The notes: generated by a model not told the origin, from the letters alone. DNA of 64,000 nt from an uncultured Flavobacteriaceae bacterium (GCA_947501845.1 CANMXP010000019.1:1-64000), one strand, 5' to 3'; shown: positions 54,791 through 64,000, numbered from the stretch's first letter. Program-made: numbers and translations.

Positions 54791-56213
54791 AAATATTGCC
54801 TCTAAGATTAAGACCGAATTTAAAGAGCTGGACATCGTGCCGTACTATCCGAAAGGGGAAGAACGAAAGCATTACTTCCTTAACTCTTATTGTTGTTTCA
54901 GTTCCAATTTTTCCAATGAAGATTTATATGTCACCGATTTGAAACATGTACTGTGTCTGTATATCAACAACAGCAATTATAAGTCTGATGAGCAGGGTAT
55001 CATTTTCAATGACAGACAATACAATATTCCAGTTTTAAAGGATGTCTGGGATGAGCAAAAGAAGCGCATCAAAGCAAGAAACTTCGCCATTTTCGCTCCA
55101 ACGGGAGAAGGTAAATCCTTTTTAGCCAATAATATACTTCGGCAATACTTCGAAGCCGACGTTCGGCTGGTCATTATCGATTTAGGAGGTTCTTACTCCA
55201 AGTTTGCCAAACTTTATCCCGACGACCATATCATCTTACGATATGAGCAGGGAAAGAATCTAGGCATCAATCCCTTTTATATTTCCAATGAAGCAGATTT
55301 GACTCCTGAACGATTGGAAGACCTTGCTATTTTCCTATTGGAACTATTGGCTGAAGGCAACCAGGTTTCAAAAGCCAAGGAAGTGGCCATTAAAAAGGTG
55401 TTACTGCATTACTACAAGCATATCCGATTAAATCATTCACTGGCTTCCTTGTATCAATTTATAGATGATAAAAAAGATAGCCTCATAGAGGCTCTTAGTA
55501 TAAGGGAAGAGCATTTTAGTGTTTACAACTTTCTGCATATCCTTTCGGAATATGTGGATGATGGGTTATATAGCTTTCTCTTCAATGTAAGTGAAGACCA
55601 AACCTATAAGATTGAGGACAAACACATGATTGTCTTTGAACTGGATGAAGTTAAGGATAACAAGGAAATCCTTTCCGTAATGCTGAAGCTCATCAAGTCT
55701 GCCATCCAACGTACTATCTGGCGTAACCGTTCCGAAAGAGGTATCATTCTATTTGACGAGTTTGCCAAACAGCTCAAGTTTGACAATGTTTTGGAAAGTG
55801 TGGAATTCTACTATCAGGCTATTCGAAAACAAAATGGAGCTATTGGTATCATCCTACAATCCATCAATCAATTGCCGAACAATTCCACATCGGCCAGTAT
55901 TCTGGAGAATACACAAGTCATTTACAGCCTTCGGAATGAAAAAGGATACGACGAGCTTCAAAAGCGATTGAACCTGTCGAGCCAGGATTTGAACCAATTA
56001 AAATCGATTCGCAATAACCTTACGGGAGATAGAAAGCACACGGAGATGTTCATCAAGATTGGAAAGGAGAGCAACATCTTTCGTCTCGAAGTACCCAAAC
56101 AAGTGTATGCCGCTTACCTCACAGATGGTAAGGAAAGTGAGCGCATAATGAAACTCTACGAACAACATCAATCGATGGAAAAAGCCATAAAAACATTCAT
56201 TAAACAATTATAA
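54777..56213 (+). CDS. traG: conjugation ATPase TraG, 5'-truncated
   Basis: About 478 codons of the C-terminal part of a CTnDOT-type TraG (VirB4-like ATPase; normally about 800 or more residues). Walker A APTGEGKS (about residue 109-116) and Walker B GIILFDEF are intact, with VIIDLGGSYSKFAKLYPDDH and a late NSTSASILENTQVIYSLRNEKG. The frame opens only at a TTG inside the sensor fragment, and no real start was found; the N-terminal domain is missing. It would not be functional as VirB4. It leads a run of tra genes on the same strand. Confidence 0.85.
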   Translation: MNRLKNIASKIKTEFKELDIVPYYPKGEERKHYFLNSYCCFSSNFSNEDLYVTDLKHVLCLYINNSNYKSDEQGIIFNDRQYNIPVLKDVWDEQKKRIKARNFAIFAPTGEGKSFLANNILRQYFEADVRLVIIDLGGSYSKFAKLYPDDHIILRYEQGKNLGINPFYISNEADLTPERLEDLAIFLLELLAEGNQVSKAKEVAIKKVLLHYYKHIRLNHSLASLYQFIDDKKDSLIEALSIREEHFSVYNFLHILSEYVDDGLYSFLFNVSEDQTYKIEDKHMIVFELDEVKDNKEILSVMLKLIKSAIQRTIWRNRSERGIILFDEFAKQLKFDNVLESVEFYYQAIRKQNGAIGIILQSINQLPNNSTSASILENTQVIYSLRNEKGYDELQKRLNLSSQDLNQLKSIRNNLTGDRKHTEMFIKIGKESNIFRLEVPKQVYAAYLTDGKESERIMKLYEQHQSMEKAIKTFIKQL

Positions 56214-56232
56214 ATCTAAAAAAACGAGAACC

Positions 56233-56814
56233 ATGAAACACAAAATCAAACTCTTAGGAATAGCCCTAACCTTTGCCCTTTTAATGCCAGCAGGCGCTGC
56301 CTGCCAAGGGATGCCAGTGTATGATAATACCAATTTTATCAGCTTTACCAAATCCCTGATAGAATCGGCAAAACAGACCTCTCAATTACTGAAAACAGTA
56401 CAATTCCTAAAAACCCAAAAGGAGAATATTGAAAAGGTCAATAATGTGATTAAACAATTAAAAGCTGTACGTGATATAGCAAGAAACAATCAAAAGCTAT
56501 TTGACATTGTACAGGACGATTTACGAGAGATTCTTAATTCACCCTATATCAAACCTGATGAAGTGAATAGGGTTTCAGAATCCTTCAATGCTATCATTGA
56601 AAGCTCTTTGGAAGGTTTGGATTATATCGACCAGATATTATCCAGTAATAATCTTAAAATGACTGATGCAGAACGTGCAGAAGTTTTGAAAGGTATGGAA
56701 CTACAATCTAAGGAAATGGTAGCCGAAATTGAAGCTAAGACTAGGCGTTATCGAGAAATCATTTCCTTTCGGGAAATGCAAGATAAAATCAATAACAGAG
56801 AAACCAATTACTAA
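56233..56814 (+). CDS. traI: conjugative transfer protein TraI-like (DUF4141)
   Basis: The 193-residue exported protein has a signal peptide (about 1-24, LLMPAGAACQG) and a long helical region (TSQLLKTVQFLKTQKENIEKVNNVIKQLKAV) that suits a coiled-coil, VirB5-like pilus component. Size and place between traG and traJ match TraI/DUF4141 of Bacteroides conjugative transposons. It overlaps the next gene by one base. The first-listed role is inferred from order and size. Confidence 0.75.
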   Translation: MKHKIKLLGIALTFALLMPAGAACQGMPVYDNTNFISFTKSLIESAKQTSQLLKTVQFLKTQKENIEKVNNVIKQLKAVRDIARNNQKLFDIVQDDLREILNSPYIKPDEVNRVSESFNAIIESSLEGLDYIDQILSSNNLKMTDAERAEVLKGMELQSKEMVAEIEAKTRRYREIISFREMQDKINNRETNY

Positions 56815-57653
56815 TGACAGGTATTTTTTTGGGCATAGGATTGGAATATGTTGATGCAGTGTTTGCCACTATCAAGAACAGTGACTTTTCACAGTATACC
56901 ATTACTGGAATGAAGACACTGGCCATTCTGTTCTTTCTTATCAATATCCTCAAAAAGTACAATGAAGGCGTTGCTAACAACGAAGGGTATACTTGGGGGC
57001 TGACCCCTGCGGAACTAACAAAGAATTTTGCAGTGGTTATCCTGGTCATTTTCTCAACACAGGTATTGGATGTTTTTGATACTATTCTTGTGGCCATTGA
57101 AACCCAATACCGAGACACGGCTCCTGCGCTCCTCCCGTTACAGATGCAAGACATCGATTTGGAACAGGATGTGGGCGCATTGGAAGCCGCCAAAAAAGCA
57201 ATGGCCATGTTATATGAAGCTTTGGTAACACCGTTGTACGGCTTAAAGATGTTGGCCTTTATCATTGGGATATTTCTTTGGTTGTTGGATTTGTTCATCT
57301 ACCCCTTATTCCTTGCAGAGCGTTTCTTTCTGTTAGGTATAATGCAGGCTTTTTTCCCTTTGGTGATTAGTCTTGCTGTATTTGAAAAGTTCCGTTCATT
57401 AGCTTACAACTTCTTTAAGCTCTATGCAGGAGTATATATGTTGGTGCCTGCATTTTTCCTGGTTAATGTATTTGTAAACAACCTGTATACAGAAATCAAC
57501 ATCAACTTTTGGAACACGCTTTTTGGAACCGATTGGGGAAGTACATTTTTTGCGCCTTTACTTCAATTTGGTTCTATTGGATTTATAGTTCTCCTCAAAT
57601 TCAAACTCTATCGCAGGGCAACATCATTTGTCTTTAAACTTTTCACCGCCTAA
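56814..57653 (+). CDS. traJ: conjugative transposon protein TraJ
   Basis: The 279-residue inner-membrane protein has about six helices (near 28-45, 66-85, 140-165, 172-195, 210-235 and 255-275). Features include FLINILKKYNEGVANNEGYTWGLTPAEL and a charged loop in the middle, comparable to VirB6-like TraJ of CTnDOT elements, which form the membrane channel. It overlaps traI by one base and precedes traK by 6 bases, so it is part of the tra operon. It is shorter than some TraJ proteins (about 330). Confidence 0.8.
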   Translation: MTGIFLGIGLEYVDAVFATIKNSDFSQYTITGMKTLAILFFLINILKKYNEGVANNEGYTWGLTPAELTKNFAVVILVIFSTQVLDVFDTILVAIETQYRDTAPALLPLQMQDIDLEQDVGALEAAKKAMAMLYEALVTPLYGLKMLAFIIGIFLWLLDLFIYPLFLAERFFLLGIMQAFFPLVISLAVFEKFRSLAYNFFKLYAGVYMLVPAFFLVNVFVNNLYTEININFWNTLFGTDWGSTFFAPLLQFGSIGFIVLLKFKLYRRATSFVFKLFTA

Positions 57654-57659
57654 TCAATT

Positions 57660-58277
57660 ATGAAAACACCATATCAAAATATTTACAACGTACTCCGCCT
57701 GAACCGATTCATTGTTTTGGCAGTCGTTATTGGAGCAGTTTTGACCTGTACCATCTCAGTAATTATGGTCATAAAACTTCACAAAGAATCCATCAATAAT
57801 GCCTTTGTGGTCAATTCGGATGGAAGTGTCATTCCCCTTAAAATGGTACAGCAAAATGAAAACTTAGAAGTAGAAGTATTATCACATTTAGAACTGTTCC
57901 ATACCTATTTCTACCACATCGATGCGAGCAATTATAAAAAGAACCTAGAGAAAGCTTTATGGTTGGGGAACAGTTCTGTAGATGCATTGTACAGACAGAA
58001 AAAAGTTGATGGCGTTTACAACCGATTATTACAATATTCCTTAGTGCAAAAGGTACTGAAAATTGAATCGAAAATCGATATCCAAAAAGGACCATATCGA
58101 TTTGAAACCACTCTGATTTTTGAAATCAATCGTGGGTCGATAATCGACATTTATGAATTGACTACATCTGGAAATATTATCCATGTGGATAGAAACTTTC
58201 CCAACAATACCCACGGACTATTGATAACCAACTTTTTTGAAAACAAACTAAAAAAACTTGAAAACTATGAAAATTGA
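57660..58277 (+). CDS. traK: conjugative transposon protein TraK
   Basis: The 205-residue single-pass membrane protein has one N-terminal helix (about 15-38, FIVLAVVIGAVLTCTISVIMV) and a periplasmic domain with HLELFHTYFYHIDASNYKKNLEKALWLG. This is the VirB8-like TraK pattern and usual size. It overlaps the following traM start, and the order J-K-M-N matches conjugative transposons of the phylum. It looks complete. Confidence 0.88.
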   Translation: MKTPYQNIYNVLRLNRFIVLAVVIGAVLTCTISVIMVIKLHKESINNAFVVNSDGSVIPLKMVQQNENLEVEVLSHLELFHTYFYHIDASNYKKNLEKALWLGNSSVDALYRQKKVDGVYNRLLQYSLVQKVLKIESKIDIQKGPYRFETTLIFEINRGSIIDIYELTTSGNIIHVDRNFPNNTHGLLITNFFENKLKKLENYEN

Positions 58278-59196
58278 AAAGAATAAAATCGTATTCGCAG
58301 CCATTATTTTATGTGTAGTACTGTTTATTGGTTCCTATGCTGTGATTGTATTGGGAGACGACGAAGAACCAACGATTGAAAACAATCAGATTCCAGTTCC
58401 AGAGTTGGGTGATGAGCAAAAGGAATATGATTCCAAATTAGAGGCTCTGGACGACCTAAAAGAAGAACGGGAGATAACTGTACCATCTATTTATCCGGAC
58501 CACATGATAGATGATAAGGGGTACTTCAATCCCGATTACATGGAGTATGAAAAACAGCGTATTATTGATAGCATCTATAACAAAGGGCACATCAGTTATT
58601 CCGATAGAAGTTTTAGAAAACCCAAGGTCAAAATTGAAACAAATCTACTTCAGAAAGATTCTATTTCTAAGACAGCTATGAAAGAAGAGCGTATTGTCCC
58701 TAAAGAGTTAGGATTGGAACATCAACTGTTTTTTGCTTCAAATCCATTGGAAAATGAAAACCTCATTACTCAAAATACAGATGCTTTTATATATGTGCGA
58801 GTAAATGGTACACAAACAGTGCGAAACAACTATCGTTTGCAAATGCGATTGACCAAAGATGCGCTCATCAATGGCATTACCGTCCGAAGAAATACACCTA
58901 TTTATGGTTTTGTAAGCTTTAAACCCAATCGGACCATAATAGAGATTGAAAACATCAATCACAAACCTATTAAACTAAACGCTTTTGACCTTCAGGACGG
59001 AAGTGAGGGTATCTACATTGAAAATAGTTTTAGAGCTGAAGCTAGACAGGAAGTGGTCGGAGATATTGTGGATGATATCAATATCGCTGGAATGCCACAA
59101 GTAACCGGTATCAAAAGAATATTCCAAAGAAACAATCGTACGGTAAAAGTCACCGTAACCGATAATTACCAACTCATTTTAAAACCCATATTATGA
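58258..59196 (+). CDS. traM: conjugative transposon protein TraM
   Basis: The 312-residue protein has an N-terminal membrane anchor (about 8-32) and a C-terminal beta-rich domain (AFIYVRVNGTQTVRNNYRLQMRLTKDALINGITV onward), typical of TraM, a VirB10-like part of the mating channel. It is shorter than common TraM (about 430-450), with most of the middle region absent. Two close ATG codons (58258 and 58267) are possible starts; both overlap traK. The C-terminus overlaps traN by four bases. Confidence 0.82.
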   Translation: MKTMKIEKNKIVFAAIILCVVLFIGSYAVIVLGDDEEPTIENNQIPVPELGDEQKEYDSKLEALDDLKEEREITVPSIYPDHMIDDKGYFNPDYMEYEKQRIIDSIYNKGHISYSDRSFRKPKVKIETNLLQKDSISKTAMKEERIVPKELGLEHQLFFASNPLENENLITQNTDAFIYVRVNGTQTVRNNYRLQMRLTKDALINGITVRRNTPIYGFVSFKPNRTIIEIENINHKPIKLNAFDLQDGSEGIYIENSFRAEARQEVVGDIVDDINIAGMPQVTGIKRIFQRNNRTVKVTVTDNYQLILKPIL

Positions 59197-59975
59197 AAAC
59201 TATAATCATAATCACAATAACACTATTCACAAACCTCATAGTTGCCCAACAAACACTGGATACTATTTACGCTAACGATAAAAAGAATGTAGCCCTATTT
59301 TTTCCAGAACCCATTCGCCAGGGGATTACGGGAACATCCAATTTTGTTTTTACGTATAACCGAGAGAAAGAGCAATACTTTGGCTTGTTACAAGCTACTC
59401 CGGGTACCGAGAGCAATTTACTTGCGGTAACAAAAAATGGTCAGGTCTATTCCTATATTTTGAAATATAAGGAGCAGTTACCGAAGCTAAACTACTTCAT
59501 TTCATTAAAAGAAAGTATTGGCAGTGAGCAACCTGTGATTTTAAAACAAAAGCCAATTTATCAGTCACCTAATAGGATAGACTATTTCAAAAAATTTAGT
59601 AATCATTTATTGAAATCAAATTCTGGTTCTATCACAACTAAGAGAAGAAAAGGCATCAAATTACAGTTGCAAAAGATGGTGTATAATGCTTCTGAAGTTT
59701 ATTTGGTATTAGGAATTAAGAACAAGTCCAAAATCGATTTTGAGATAGATTACTTAAATGTCTACAGGGTAAACGGAAACAAAAAGCGTAAGGCATCTTA
59801 TCAGAAGCTTTTGGTACAACCAGTTTATAAACACGAAATGCCCAATACAATCAAAGTCAGTAAATCTCGCAGGTTTGTATATGTCTTGCCCAAATTTGTG
59901 TTAGGTGATAATGAGAAATTAGAGATTGAGGTGAAAGAGCTAAAGGGAAGTAGGAAGATTGTTTTAAAGAATTAA
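59193..59975 (+). CDS. traN: conjugative transposon protein TraN (DUF4138)
   Basis: The 260-residue exported protein has a signal peptide (about 1-19, LIVAQ) and a beta-rich body with DTIYANDKKNVALFFPEPIRQGITGTSNFVF, the standard beginning of TraN/DUF4138. It is the VirB9-like outer part of the channel. It overlaps traM by four bases and is the last tra gene here; traO, traP, traQ, relaxase and integrase genes do not follow. The element is therefore partial. Confidence 0.88.
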   Translation: MKTIIIITITLFTNLIVAQQTLDTIYANDKKNVALFFPEPIRQGITGTSNFVFTYNREKEQYFGLLQATPGTESNLLAVTKNGQVYSYILKYKEQLPKLNYFISLKESIGSEQPVILKQKPIYQSPNRIDYFKKFSNHLLKSNSGSITTKRRKGIKLQLQKMVYNASEVYLVLGIKNKSKIDFEIDYLNVYRVNGNKKRKASYQKLLVQPVYKHEMPNTIKVSKSRRFVYVLPKFVLGDNEKLEIEVKELKGSRKIVLKN

Positions 59976-60078
59976 AAAAATCCAAAAACTAGTTTTTGTT
60001 GTATATACCTAAAAGAAAACAATCTATACAACTTTTATGTACTAAATCGTAAGTAGATTGTAATTTACAACTGCTTCT

Positions 60079-60927
60079 ATGAACGATAAACTAAATACAT
60101 CCAGTTTAAAATATAAAGTACGACCATTAAAACGAAAAGAATTAGAACCTTTTGTTAAACGCATTTCCTATATAGAAAATGAGACTATTGAACCCCAGTC
60201 TCACCTGCTTCCTCCACTTGATACCATTGGGCTCACCTTTTTTTTTGGAGACCACATGAAAACGGAACATAAACAAGAAACAGTACTTCTTCCTAAAAGA
60301 GCTTATATCGCAGGAATTATAACAAAAGAAGATGTTTCAATAGTGCATCAGGGAATTGTCAAGCAGATTTTTGTAAAATTTACTCCCACGGGTTTTTATC
60401 GCCTATTCCATAAAGATGGAAGTGACTTCACGAATAAACCTCCTTCTGATTTTTCCACCATAGATGCGCAGATATTGGAAAGTGAACTGGAGAAATGCCC
60501 AAAAGAAATAGAGCCTATACAAGAGCATATTGAAAACTACTTGCTCTCCAAAATACCTACAGCACTTCCAGAAATACCTCTTATAAACATGGTCATAGAA
60601 TTAATGCAAGAAGATATAACTGGTAGAAGGAACATAGAAGATATTTGTGAGAAAGTAGGGGTGAACCAGCGTTACCTTTTCCGCTTATTCAAAAAGGTTA
60701 TAGGAATCTCTCCAAAAAAATACTACAAAACATTACAGTGGAATACCATCATGAGCACCATCAATCAGAATGAAGAAGAATCGTTAACAAAAATGGCATT
60801 AGAATGCGGGTTTTATGACCATCCATCTTTCACTAGAGAATTCAAAAAATTTATGGGAGTATCCCCAAGTAAGTTTATTAATAATGACATTCAATTAGCC
60901 GAACTAGCCTTAAAAAGAAATAGTTAA
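60079..60927 (+). CDS. AraC family regulator (copy 1)
   Basis: The 282-residue regulator has an N-terminal domain like those in XRE/AraC proteins of the DUF6597 type (PLDTIGLTFFFGD, KQIFVKFTPTGFYRLF) and an AraC HTH (about 170-275; GVNQRYLFRLFKKVIGISPKKYYK, YDHPSFTREFKKFMGVSPSKFI). It lies about 100 bases after traN and is not part of that operon. The gene starting at 63695 is a close relative. It may control the outer-membrane-like and secreted proteins that follow. Confidence 0.9.
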   Translation: MNDKLNTSSLKYKVRPLKRKELEPFVKRISYIENETIEPQSHLLPPLDTIGLTFFFGDHMKTEHKQETVLLPKRAYIAGIITKEDVSIVHQGIVKQIFVKFTPTGFYRLFHKDGSDFTNKPPSDFSTIDAQILESELEKCPKEIEPIQEHIENYLLSKIPTALPEIPLINMVIELMQEDITGRRNIEDICEKVGVNQRYLFRLFKKVIGISPKKYYKTLQWNTIMSTINQNEEESLTKMALECGFYDHPSFTREFKKFMGVSPSKFINNDIQLAELALKRNS

Positions 60928-61107
60928 TACCATTCTAGGGTATTCAAACTACAATATATTACCATGGAATATTGGTAATCTTCACTATTGGAAATATCAC
61001 TATTAGTTTTCCTGTTTTTTTTAGTCAGTGTCCATTTTGTACAAGACTTAGCTAATAATTACAACTAGATTTACTGGTTAGTTTAAAAGTAAAAAAAGGA
61101 CTAATAA

Positions 61108-61665
61108 ATGCAGTTAGAAATAGATAGAATCAACATAAAAATATTGCCTTTTTTAATATGTATGATAAGTGTTTTTTATCTGCAAGGTCAGGACGTCGAA
61201 AGTGTTAGTGAAACCTCAAAAAAGTTTCAATTCAATTTTTATTTAAGTCCTGCTGCTTTTGGTAGTCAAGGTGTGGCATTCCCCCTTATGATGACTAAGT
61301 TTTTACCAAGTGTAGAATATAGCATTACAAAAAAAATATCGGCATATGCGTCACCAGGAATTACTGCAGGAGTAGCACCAGGTGTTATTTTACATTTTGA
61401 AACAGGACTAGTATTTAAAGGTTTCACAGTAGATTATAGTACCAATTCATTCATAAATCTAGTAAAAGAAGATGAAGACGATGATGACAAAGCAAAACGA
61501 ACAGCCAGTAATGGTAATATCAATTTGGGATTCAAGTTTAGATTAAAAAAAAATGGAACATTGTTATGGTTAAAATTAGGTAAAAGTATTTCAGAAAAAG
61601 GATTTGATGGCGTACATCCAATTTGGAATGGAAATCACTTAGAAATTAGAATATTAATGCCCTAG
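61108..61665 (+). CDS. hypothetical outer-membrane beta-barrel-like protein
   Basis: The 185-residue protein has an N-terminal hydrophobic segment (about 12-29, ILPFLICMISVFYLQGQ) that reads as a signal peptide. The rest alternates in beta-strand style (FQFNFYLSPAAFGSQG, LPSVEYSITKKISAYASPGITAGVAPG, NGNINLGFKFRLKKNG) and contains a very acidic loop EDEDDDDK. No family is recognised. It lies between two AraC regulators, 135 bases before the secreted TIM-barrel-like gene. Confidence 0.7.
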   Translation: MQLEIDRINIKILPFLICMISVFYLQGQDVESVSETSKKFQFNFYLSPAAFGSQGVAFPLMMTKFLPSVEYSITKKISAYASPGITAGVAPGVILHFETGLVFKGFTVDYSTNSFINLVKEDEDDDDKAKRTASNGNINLGFKFRLKKNGTLLWLKLGKSISEKGFDGVHPIWNGNHLEIRILMP

Positions 61666-61800
61666 CTATATATGAGTTAAACAAGAGGAAATCTTGTGCT
61701 TAAGGATTAAAATAAGAAAAGAATGATTTAAAAACGAAACGCAAGTTTTTATAAAAAAGATAAACCCAAATCAACTGTATACAACTTAAAATAAAATGTT

Positions 61801-63624
61801 ATGAATGCTAAAACAATTATTAACCTAGTATGGTTTGCGTGCATAAGCACATTATATGCGCAAACACAAAGACCAGTAGGTATTAATTTAATAGGTGTTA
61901 ACTACTACTCCATTGAATATGTATTTACCGATGCCTTTAAACAATCAAGAGCATGGGTAGTACATGAGCCAATACCCGGAGCAGCATGGAATAGTGGTGT
62001 AGAAATACCTGTAGACGAAAACGGATATCCAACTGTAATCCCTTATGATAATGGTATAGACCCGCCACAAATTGCCAGAGCTATATTATTTACAGATTCT
62101 AATGGGCATAATCCATCAGGAATGCATAGATTAATTGTTTCTGGTAGTGGACAGGTTAGTGTAAGACAAGATACATCTAATGCCATAACTACATATACAA
62201 CACCTGTTGATGTTCTAGTTCCAGTAGATGCTTCGCATGGCAGAGTTTTAATTGAAATTGAAGAGTCATTACAAAGTGACCCTATTAATGATATTAAGTT
62301 CATTCTGCCAGATTATGTTGATACTTATGAAAACCAACAATTTACTACGGAAATACTTGATTTTATTGATGATTTTCAGACCATAAGATTTATGGATTGG
62401 TCTGAAACTAATTTCTCTGAAAACGAAATTTGGAGCGAACGAACACAAAAAGATAATGCATCTCAAGCTACTGAAAAAGGAGTCGCTTGGGAACATGTTA
62501 TTGATTTATGTAATACAGCTCAAAAGAATGCTTGGATAAATATTCCCCATAGAGCAAACGATGATTACATAACCGAATTGGCAACCCTTTTTAGGGATAA
62601 CTTAAACCCTAACCTTAAAATTTATTTGGAATATAGTAATGAAGTATGGAATACAAATTTTACTCAAACACATGAAGTAGGCGTATTTGCCCAAAATTTA
62701 GGATATACAGGACAACTTTTGGAACGTTCGCGCAAATATACCGCAAAACGCTCCGCAGATATATTTCATACGTTCGAAACCGTATTTCAAGGAGGTGAAA
62801 GATTAGTAAAAGTTATTCCTGGTTGGGCTGGTAGTGCCTTTCATAACAACCAACTATTGACGTTTTTCAATGACCCGTTATATAATCCAAATATGGTAAC
62901 GGCAGATGCGTTGGCAATAGCCCCGTATTTCGGCAATGGCATAGGCAATACGATTGGCAATAACGGACAAATAGACACAATTACAGTTTCCGAAATTTTA
63001 GACCTATTAGAAGACGAATTAACAACGGCCTATAATAGAATGGACCAAAATAAAGATATTACCGATGCCTATAATTTAGACCTTATTGCTTACGAAGCAG
63101 GTCAGCATTTGGTGGCTCAAGGCGCATATCAACAAAACAATACATTAACGGCAAAACTTACCCAAGCCAATAGAGATGACAGGATTGAAGATATGTATTG
63201 TAAATATGCCAACTATTGGTATGAAACCACACAAGGAGGGTTGCTTTCTTTTTTCTCTTCGCATCAGCCTTACGGTAGGTTTGGTAGTTGGGGAATAAAA
63301 GAATATATGGATGAAGAGCACACTCCAAAATATGACGCTATAACCAGTTGTGTATTTAATTACAATACACTTTCAATACCACCAGCTACAACTACAACAA
63401 ATTCATCATTTAAAATATATCCCAATCCAGCTTTTGAAACAATCAACATTTCAAATGACAATGATGTAAAGTCCTTAGAACTTTATACCATGGCAGGCAG
63501 GCAGGTGCTTAAAGCTGAAGATACCAATACTATAAATATAGAAAACCTCACATCTGGATTGTTTCTGCTTAAAGTAGTGGACATTGGAGGAGCAATAAAG
63601 TTTAATAAGATTATTGTAAAATAA
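61801..63624 (+). CDS. secreted TIM-barrel glycosidase-like protein with T9SS domain
   Basis: The 607-residue protein has a signal peptide (about 1-20, YAQ). Residues about 25-180 are beta-rich. From about 180 a clan-A-like barrel is suggested by IRFMDWSETN, NAWINIPHRANDDY and LKIYLEYSNEVWN, where Glu281 in the SNEVW motif is a candidate acid/base; LIAYEAGQHL later offers a possible nucleophile Glu. The C-terminus (about 535-607; FKIYPNPAFETINI, LTSGLFLLKV) is a type IX sorting domain. It would be exposed at the cell surface and may act on polysaccharide. Activity is inferred; such proteins are often labelled cellulose-binding. Confidence 0.75.
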   Translation: MNAKTIINLVWFACISTLYAQTQRPVGINLIGVNYYSIEYVFTDAFKQSRAWVVHEPIPGAAWNSGVEIPVDENGYPTVIPYDNGIDPPQIARAILFTDSNGHNPSGMHRLIVSGSGQVSVRQDTSNAITTYTTPVDVLVPVDASHGRVLIEIEESLQSDPINDIKFILPDYVDTYENQQFTTEILDFIDDFQTIRFMDWSETNFSENEIWSERTQKDNASQATEKGVAWEHVIDLCNTAQKNAWINIPHRANDDYITELATLFRDNLNPNLKIYLEYSNEVWNTNFTQTHEVGVFAQNLGYTGQLLERSRKYTAKRSADIFHTFETVFQGGERLVKVIPGWAGSAFHNNQLLTFFNDPLYNPNMVTADALAIAPYFGNGIGNTIGNNGQIDTITVSEILDLLEDELTTAYNRMDQNKDITDAYNLDLIAYEAGQHLVAQGAYQQNNTLTAKLTQANRDDRIEDMYCKYANYWYETTQGGLLSFFSSHQPYGRFGSWGIKEYMDEEHTPKYDAITSCVFNYNTLSIPPATTTTNSSFKIYPNPAFETINISNDNDVKSLELYTMAGRQVLKAEDTNTINIENLTSGLFLLKVVDIGGAIKFNKIIVK

Positions 63625-63694
63625 TATGACGGACATCAAATAATTCAATCAAATGAATCCATTAATATAAAATCAAATAATAGACCGGAGAAAC

Positions 63695-64000
63695 ATGTCA
63701 AATCTTAAATTTTCCATCCTACCAATACAAGAAAAAGCTTTAACACCCTTTGTAAAGCGTATATCTTATATAGAAAATGAAACTAAGGAGCCCCAGTTAC
63801 ACCCTATACCTCCCTTAGATACAACTGGGCTCACTTTTTTCTTTGGAGACTTAATGCGAAATGTATATGACCAAAAAAACGAGCCTTTGCCAAAAAGAGC
63901 TTATGTATTGGGAATAACAACAAAAGGTGGTGTTTCAATAGTGCATCAAGGTACTGTTAAGCAACTTTTTATTGAGTTCACGCCTACGGGATTTTATCGC
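63695..64000 (+). CDS. AraC family regulator (copy 2), cut by window end
   Basis: The first 102 residues are in the window. They match the N-terminal part of the regulator at 60079-60927 closely: both read FVKRISYIENET.EPQ, then PPLDT.GLTFFFGD, LPKRAY..GI.TK..VSIVHQG.VKQ.F and FTPTGFYR. The HTH domain lies beyond the window. With copy 1 it brackets the two surface-protein genes. Confidence 0.85.
   Translation, partial: MSNLKFSILPIQEKALTPFVKRISYIENETKEPQLHPIPPLDTTGLTFFFGDLMRNVYDQKNEPLPKRAYVLGITTKGGVSIVHQGTVKQLFIEFTPTGFYR

Noticed and set aside
54777-54830. TTG at 54777 as a true start of traG
   Set aside because: It lies inside the sensor fragment, upstream of the junction; the frame is open there only by chance and traG is truncated.

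Overview
The window is low-GC DNA from a member of the Bacteroidetes, almost certainly a marine Flavobacteriaceae. Support comes from two SusC/SusD pairs, a hybrid two-component regulator, type IX secretion C-terminal domains, TAnnTTTG-type -7 promoter elements, A-rich leaders in place of strong Shine-Dalgarno sites, and CTnDOT-like tra genes. No rRNA, tRNA or CRISPR array was seen.

Positions 1000-34800 form a carbohydrate-use region. A GH2 and a GH3 glycosidase, a sulfatase, a first SusC/SusD pair and a divergent hybrid two-component regulator make up a polysaccharide utilisation locus (PUL) whose substrate is probably sulfated. Next comes a compact four-gene operon of planctomycete type: PSCyt/DUF1549/DUF1553, DUF1501, a Tat-exported beta-propeller, and a DUF2231/c-type cytochrome/LRR membrane protein. 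It is transcribed divergently from two tandem AraC paralogues. A second SusC/SusD pair with a surface lipoprotein follows.

Positions 34950-42460 hold a uronate module: a LacI-type regulator, an SDR reductase, mannonate dehydratase (UxuA), uronate isomerase (UxaC) and a three-part TRAP transporter. A palindromic operator candidate overlaps the -7 element of this operon. With the two PULs it suggests capture of a uronic-acid-containing, sulfated polysaccharide, import of freed uronates and conversion to 2-keto-3-deoxygluconate. The kinase and aldolase that would finish the pathway are not in the window.

Positions 42530-64000 are accessory DNA. They contain three small minus-strand genes separated by imperfect inverted repeats that look like recombination cassettes, beside an integrase stump; a fourth such gene opens the window. 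Then come a very large BspA-type LRR protein with a type IX secretion domain, a HipB/HipS/HipT-like three-gene toxin-antitoxin set with an operator array, an IS3 transposase remnant, a truncated sensor joined directly to a 5'-truncated traG, and traI-J-K-M-N. The window ends with two near-identical AraC regulators flanking an outer-membrane-like protein and a secreted TIM-barrel-like protein; the last regulator is cut by the window end.

The best candidates for something undescribed are the four-gene cytochrome/DUF operon inside a PUL region and the cassette-like repeats shared by both edges of the carbohydrate region.
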